Assembly: GCF_002291145.1 (NCBI RefSeq)
Contig: NZ_NTGE01000133.1
Coordinates: 41,041 to 105,040, forward strand
Source: Streptomyces sp. SA15
GTDB lineage: Bacteria > Actinomycetota > Actinomycetes > Streptomycetales > Streptomycetaceae
Length of the DNA stretch: 64,000 bases
Reading direction: 5' to 3'
The notes beneath the pieces are model-generated. The model was given only the letters and a program-made list of their open reading frames with translations. It was not told where the DNA came from and searched no databases. Below, in pieces: positions 60,739-64,000 of the stretch. The first letter of the stretch is position 1; every line of letters starts with the position of its first letter. Made by a program: the position numbers and the translations under genes.

Positions 60739-62799
60739 ATGGCCGAGGACGCACACGGTATGACGCATGGTGTGACCGGACAGGTGCGAGACGCGCGGGA
60801 CGAGCACGTGCCCGGCAACGTTCTCGTCTCGATCGGCGCCCTGCTCCTCGGGATGCTGCTCGCCGCCCTCGATCAGACCATCGTGTCGACCGCGTTGCCC
60901 ACCATCGTCAGCGAACTCGGCGGCATGGAGCACCTGTCCTGGGTGGTCACCGCGTATCTGCTGGCCTCGACCGCCGCGACCCCGCTGTGGGGGAAGCTGG
61001 GCGACCAGTACGGACGCAAGACGCTGTTCCAGATCGCGATCGTGATCTTCCTCGTCGGCTCGGCGCTGTGCGGCGCCGCTCAGAACATGCCCCAGCTCAT
61101 CGGCTTCCGAGCCATCCAGGGCCTCGGCGGCGGCGGGTTGATGGTGCTGTCGATGGCGATCGTCGGCGACCTCGTGCCGCCGCGCGAACGCGGGCGCTAT
61201 CAAGGGCTGTTCGGTGCCGTCTTCGGGGCGACCAGCGTCCTCGGCCCGCTCCTCGGCGGGCTGTTCACTCAGCATGTGAGCTGGCGCTGGGTCTTCTACG
61301 TCAACCTGCCCGTCGGCGTCGTCGCCCTCGCCGTGATCGCGACCGTCCTGCGCATCCCACGCAAGTCCATGCGGCACGTCATCGACTACCTCGGTACGTT
61401 CCTCATCGCGTCCGTCGCCACCAGCCTGGTGCTCGTGGCCTCCCTGGGCGGCACGACATGGAACTGGGGCTCGCCGCAGATCGTGGGCCTCGCGGTCCTG
61501 GGTGTCGTACTCGCCGTCGTGTTCGTGGCCGTCGAGCGGCGGGCGGCCGAACCCGTCCTGCCCCTCAAGCTGTTCCGCGTCCGCACCTTCACACTCTCCG
61601 CCGTCATCAGCTTCGTCGTCGGCTTCGCGATGTTCGGCGCGATGACCTATCTGCCGACGTTCCTCCAGGTCGTCCAGAACGTGAGCCCCACCCTGTCCGG
61701 TGTGCACATGCTGCCGATGGTGCTCGGTCTGCTGCTGGCGTCGACCGTCTCCGGGCAGATCGTCAGCCGTACCGGCCGCTGGAAGGTGTTCCCGGTCGTG
61801 GGCACGGGGGTCACCACGTTCGGTCTGCTCCTCCTCCACCAACTCGACGGGTACAGCTCCACCGCCGAGATGAGCAGCTACTTCTTCGTCTTCGGCCTCG
61901 GACTCGGCCTCGTGATGCAGGTCCTGGTCCTCATCGTGCAGAACGCCGTCTCGTACGAGGATCTCGGCGTCGCCACCTCCGGCGCGACCTTCTTCCGGTC
62001 CATCGGCGCCTCCTTCGGCGTCGCCATCTTCGGCACGATCTTCGCGGGCCGCCTCGGCGAGAAACTGGCCGACGCCTTCCGGGGCACCCAACTGCCGCCC
62101 GGAGTCTCGGTGGACGCCCTGGAGGCCGACCCGCGGGGCATCGCCGCCCTGCCGCCCGCGCTGCGCCCGCCGGCCGTACAGGCGTACGCCTCGTCCATCA
62201 CCGACGTGTTCCTGTACGCCGCTCCCGTCGCCCTCCTCGGCTTCGTACTGGCCTGGTTCCTGAAGGAGGACCGGCTGCGCGGCTCGGTCACCGCGCCCGA
62301 CGTCACCGAGACGCTCGCCAGCAACCCGGTGGAGCGGTCGTCGTACGACGAGGTGTGCCGGGCGCTGTCCGTGCTCGGCACACGGGAGGGCCGGCGCGAG
62401 ATCTACCGCACGATCACCGAGCGGGCGGGCTACGACCTCCTGCCCGCCGCGAGCTGGCTGCTGCTGCGGATCAAGAAGTACGGCCAGGTCGAGCCGGGCG
62501 TACTCGCCGAGCACAGCACCGTCCCGCTGACCGTCGTCATGGAGGCCGCCCGCCAGCTCGAGGAACGCCACCTCGCCCTCCGCGAGGGCCTCGACCTCGT
62601 CCTGACCGAACAGGGCCGCGAGGTCGCCGAACGCCTCGCACGGACCCGCGAGGAGTCCCTGGCCGAGCTCCTCGGCGACTGGTGGGGCCCGGACCGCCCC
62701 ACCGACCTGATCCAGCTGGTGAAGGAGCTGAACGACGAGCTGTGCGGCTCGACCGCGGAACGCCCGCACGAAGAGCGCACGGTGCCACGCCTCAGCTGA
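60739..62799 (+). CDS. DHA2 MFS exporter with C-terminal winged-helix domain
   Basis: 686 residues. The first ~520 are a 14-helix DHA2 exporter (LAALDQTIVSTALPTIVSEL, GDQYGRKTLFQ, GPLLGGLFTQHVSWRWVFYV). From about 535 to 686 is a soluble, winged-helix-like part (YDLLPAASWLLLRIKKYGQV, then VVMEAARQLEERHLALREG) of MarR style. Exporter and possible sensor or regulator are thus one chain. GGGAGG precedes the ATG. It probably expels a hydrophobic antibiotic or toxin. Confidence 0.88.
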   Translation: MAEDAHGMTHGVTGQVRDARDEHVPGNVLVSIGALLLGMLLAALDQTIVSTALPTIVSELGGMEHLSWVVTAYLLASTAATPLWGKLGDQYGRKTLFQIAIVIFLVGSALCGAAQNMPQLIGFRAIQGLGGGGLMVLSMAIVGDLVPPRERGRYQGLFGAVFGATSVLGPLLGGLFTQHVSWRWVFYVNLPVGVVALAVIATVLRIPRKSMRHVIDYLGTFLIASVATSLVLVASLGGTTWNWGSPQIVGLAVLGVVLAVVFVAVERRAAEPVLPLKLFRVRTFTLSAVISFVVGFAMFGAMTYLPTFLQVVQNVSPTLSGVHMLPMVLGLLLASTVSGQIVSRTGRWKVFPVVGTGVTTFGLLLLHQLDGYSSTAEMSSYFFVFGLGLGLVMQVLVLIVQNAVSYEDLGVATSGATFFRSIGASFGVAIFGTIFAGRLGEKLADAFRGTQLPPGVSVDALEADPRGIAALPPALRPPAVQAYASSITDVFLYAAPVALLGFVLAWFLKEDRLRGSVTAPDVTETLASNPVERSSYDEVCRALSVLGTREGRREIYRTITERAGYDLLPAASWLLLRIKKYGQVEPGVLAEHSTVPLTVVMEAARQLEERHLALREGLDLVLTEQGREVAERLARTREESLAELLGDWWGPDRPTDLIQLVKELNDELCGSTAERPHEERTVPRLS

Positions 62800-62917
62800 G
62801 CCGCTCGCGGAACCAGTGCTCGGCGTACTGGCCCCGTTTGAGCGGGCCCGCCCCGGCTACCCGATCGGGGCACCGGCTCGTACGGAGTCGGTTGGGTCGA
62901 GAACCCGGAAGGCATTC

Positions 62918-63622
62918 ATGTCCACTGGCGTGATCATCGCTCTGATCGTGATCGTGGCGGTCGTCGTCATCGCCGCGGCTGTCCTGATGACCCTGCGGGC
63001 CCGGCGTGGGCCCGGCGGCCAGAACCTGAAGCGACGCTTCGGGCCCGAGTACGACCGGGCCGTGGCCCGGCACGACGGGGACGCCAAGGCCGCCGAGCGC
63101 GAGCTCGCCGAGCGCCTGGAGCGGCACGGATCGCTGCGCGAGCGGTCGCTGGAACCGGGGCAGCGTGAGCAGTACGAGGCCCGCTGGACGGCCGCCCAGG
63201 AGCGCTTCGTCGACTCGCCGCGCGAGGCCGTGGCCGAGGCGGACCGGCTGCTCGCCGAGCTGGCCGGTGCGCGGGGCTTCCCGGACGGCGGGCAGTACGA
63301 GGAGCAGCTCGCCGCGCTGTCCGTGCACCACGCGGACCATGTGCACGGCTATCGGCGCGTGCACCGTGTCGCCCGCGCGGGCGTGGGCGTGGGCGGGGAC
63401 GGAGGTCAGGCCGCCGACGGCCGGGCCGGCACCGAGGAGATGCGCGAGGCCATGGTCGAGGCGCGGGCCCTGTTCGAGGACCTGGTGAGCCCGGCCCGGC
63501 ACCGGGCGGAGTCCCGGACGTCCGTCGTCAAGCCGGCCGTACGGTCCCACGGCGGCCCCTCGCACGCCCGCACCCACCACATGCCGTGGGGCTTCAACCG
63601 GCGTCACGCCAAGGGGAGTTGA
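62918..63622 (+). CDS. Membrane-anchored hypothetical protein
   Basis: 234 residues. One transmembrane helix (about 5-26) is followed by KRRFGPEYDRAVARHDGDAK, a charged helical domain rich in Glu, Arg and Ala up to ~115, and a His-rich, basic tail (HHADHVHGYRR, then ARTHHMPWGFNRR). It resembles a recurrent streptomycete small membrane protein; no function known. GGAAGG precedes ATG 62918. The next gene starts 5 nt after its stop. Confidence 0.72.
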   Translation: MSTGVIIALIVIVAVVVIAAAVLMTLRARRGPGGQNLKRRFGPEYDRAVARHDGDAKAAERELAERLERHGSLRERSLEPGQREQYEARWTAAQERFVDSPREAVAEADRLLAELAGARGFPDGGQYEEQLAALSVHHADHVHGYRRVHRVARAGVGVGGDGGQAADGRAGTEEMREAMVEARALFEDLVSPARHRAESRTSVVKPAVRSHGGPSHARTHHMPWGFNRRHAKGS

Positions 63623-63627
63623 GCGAC

Positions 63628-64000
63628 ATGACGGACGCGACGACGGGCCCGGGCGCCGAGGGCACCTCGCGCGAGGGCAAGTCGAGGGGCGATACGACGG
63701 TTCCCGGGGCGGTTCCGGACCGTGACCGGACGATGGGCGGTCCCGCATCGGGCGGTCCCGCGACGGGCGGTCCCGCGACGGGCGGTCCCGCATCGGGCGG
63801 TCCCGCGACGGGCGGTCCCGCGACGGGCGGTCCCGCGACGGGTGGCCCGGCGACCGGCGTCCCCCCGACGCCGCGACGGGCGGTCCCGCGACGGGCGGTC
63901 CCGCATCGGGCGGTCCCGCGACGGGCGGTCCCGCGACGGGCGGTCCCGCGACGGGTGGCCCGGCGACCGGCGTCCCCCCGACGAGCGACCCGGCGACGGT
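63628..64000 (+). CDS. Repeat-rich protein, partial, with out-of-phase duplication
   Basis: Runs off the right edge; 124 codons are visible. After a charged start (MTDATTGPGAEGTSREGKSR) come GGPAT/GGPAS pentads encoded by 15-bp units. A larger duplicate of the tract follows 113 bp later, which is not a multiple of three, so from about 63868 the same DNA is read as RAVPR units. The frame stays open to the edge. GGGGAG precedes the ATG, and the gene follows its neighbour closely, suggesting an operon. Confidence 0.6.
   Translation, partial: MTDATTGPGAEGTSREGKSRGDTTVPGAVPDRDRTMGGPASGGPATGGPATGGPASGGPATGGPATGGPATGGPATGVPPTPRRAVPRRAVPHRAVPRRAVPRRAVPRRVARRPASPRRATRRR
63736..63980. repeat. 15-bp tandem repeat, duplicated out of phase
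   Basis: Units GGCGGTCCCGCGACG (and a CATCG variant) repeat about seven times, then a GTGGCCCGGCGACCGGCG segment, and the whole block recurs 113 bp on. Confidence 0.75.

Noticed and set aside
60700..62769. A 689-codon open frame on the minus strand opposite the MFS exporter
   Set aside because: Its product is a charged low-complexity string with no family character, no ribosome binding site, and it is the exact shadow of a clear DHA2 exporter. GC-rich DNA leaves many antisense frames open.

Overview
The window is about 64 kb of very GC-rich actinobacterial DNA with strong third-position GC bias, frequent GTG starts and some apparent TTG starts. The gene content (fasR-fabD-fabH-acpP-fabF, DUF3145, homodimeric pyruvate dehydrogenase aceE, DUF3052, several TerD proteins, DUF4429, DUF2277) points to a Streptomyces chromosome, probably the conserved core. 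No rRNA, CRISPR array, plasmid origin, prophage or intact transposase is visible. One tRNA gene (Val, UAC) is present.

Layout. 1-11.2 kb: mixed metabolism and surface genes (EI24 membrane protein, MarR-like regulator behind a MerR/SoxR-type promoter, secreted pyroglutamyl-peptidase-like protein, LysR/RidA pair, TetR regulator beside a family 3 glycoside hydrolase, aldose epimerase, SGNH lipoprotein). 11.4-17 kb: DUF3145 and the fatty-acid synthase II operon with its activator FasR and a FasR-box-like inverted repeat. 17-26.9 kb: pirin, serine hydrolase, GNAT, an autoregulated MerR/aldo-keto reductase operon, DUF4429/SHOCT, DUF1023 hydrolase, a TetR/drug-exporter pair, a small membrane protein and a potassium channel. 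27-30.5 kb: aceE and DUF3052. 30.6-40.2 kb: peroxiredoxin followed by a Ter-type stress cluster: two tandem TerD proteins, a TerC-like DUF475 membrane protein, a TerA/TerD-like protein, a TerD with a YGYP-rich tail, then a CitE-like lyase, an 822-residue fusion of two phosphoribosyltransferases with TRSP and PELOTA-like parts, and a HAD phosphatase. The last three match the Ter-linked nucleoside-like metabolite pathway proposed from comparative genomics (Anantharaman, Iyer and Aravind); the ATP-grasp partner is not in this window. 40.2-44.6 kb: DedA protein diverging from a two-component system, FmdB zinc ribbon, coiled-coil membrane protein. 44.6-48.95 kb: a scrap zone around tRNA-Val with four broken genes, an exporter and a small secreted protein. 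48.95-64 kb: ketopantoate-reductase-like protein, DUF2277, second DedA, iron-box-controlled DoxX, FAD protein, PhoD phosphatase, secreted HNH nuclease, a manganese (yybP-ykoY) riboswitch with its GDT1-family transporter, HAD phosphatase, zinc-ribbon/peptidoglycan-binding membrane protein, MFS exporter with a winged-helix tail, and a repeat-rich gene running off the end.

Themes. At least a dozen genes have a TANNNT -10 box 6-7 nt before the start codon and no Shine-Dalgarno, so leaderless transcription looks common. Regulatory sites can be read directly: MerR-type 19-bp-spacer promoters, a FasR box, a DmdR/IdeR-like iron box, a manganese riboswitch, and a striking array of 10-bp direct repeats between the divergent TerD and CitE-like genes. 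Intergenic repeats, minisatellites and hairpins are abundant, and several short tandem repeats lie on or next to stop codons.
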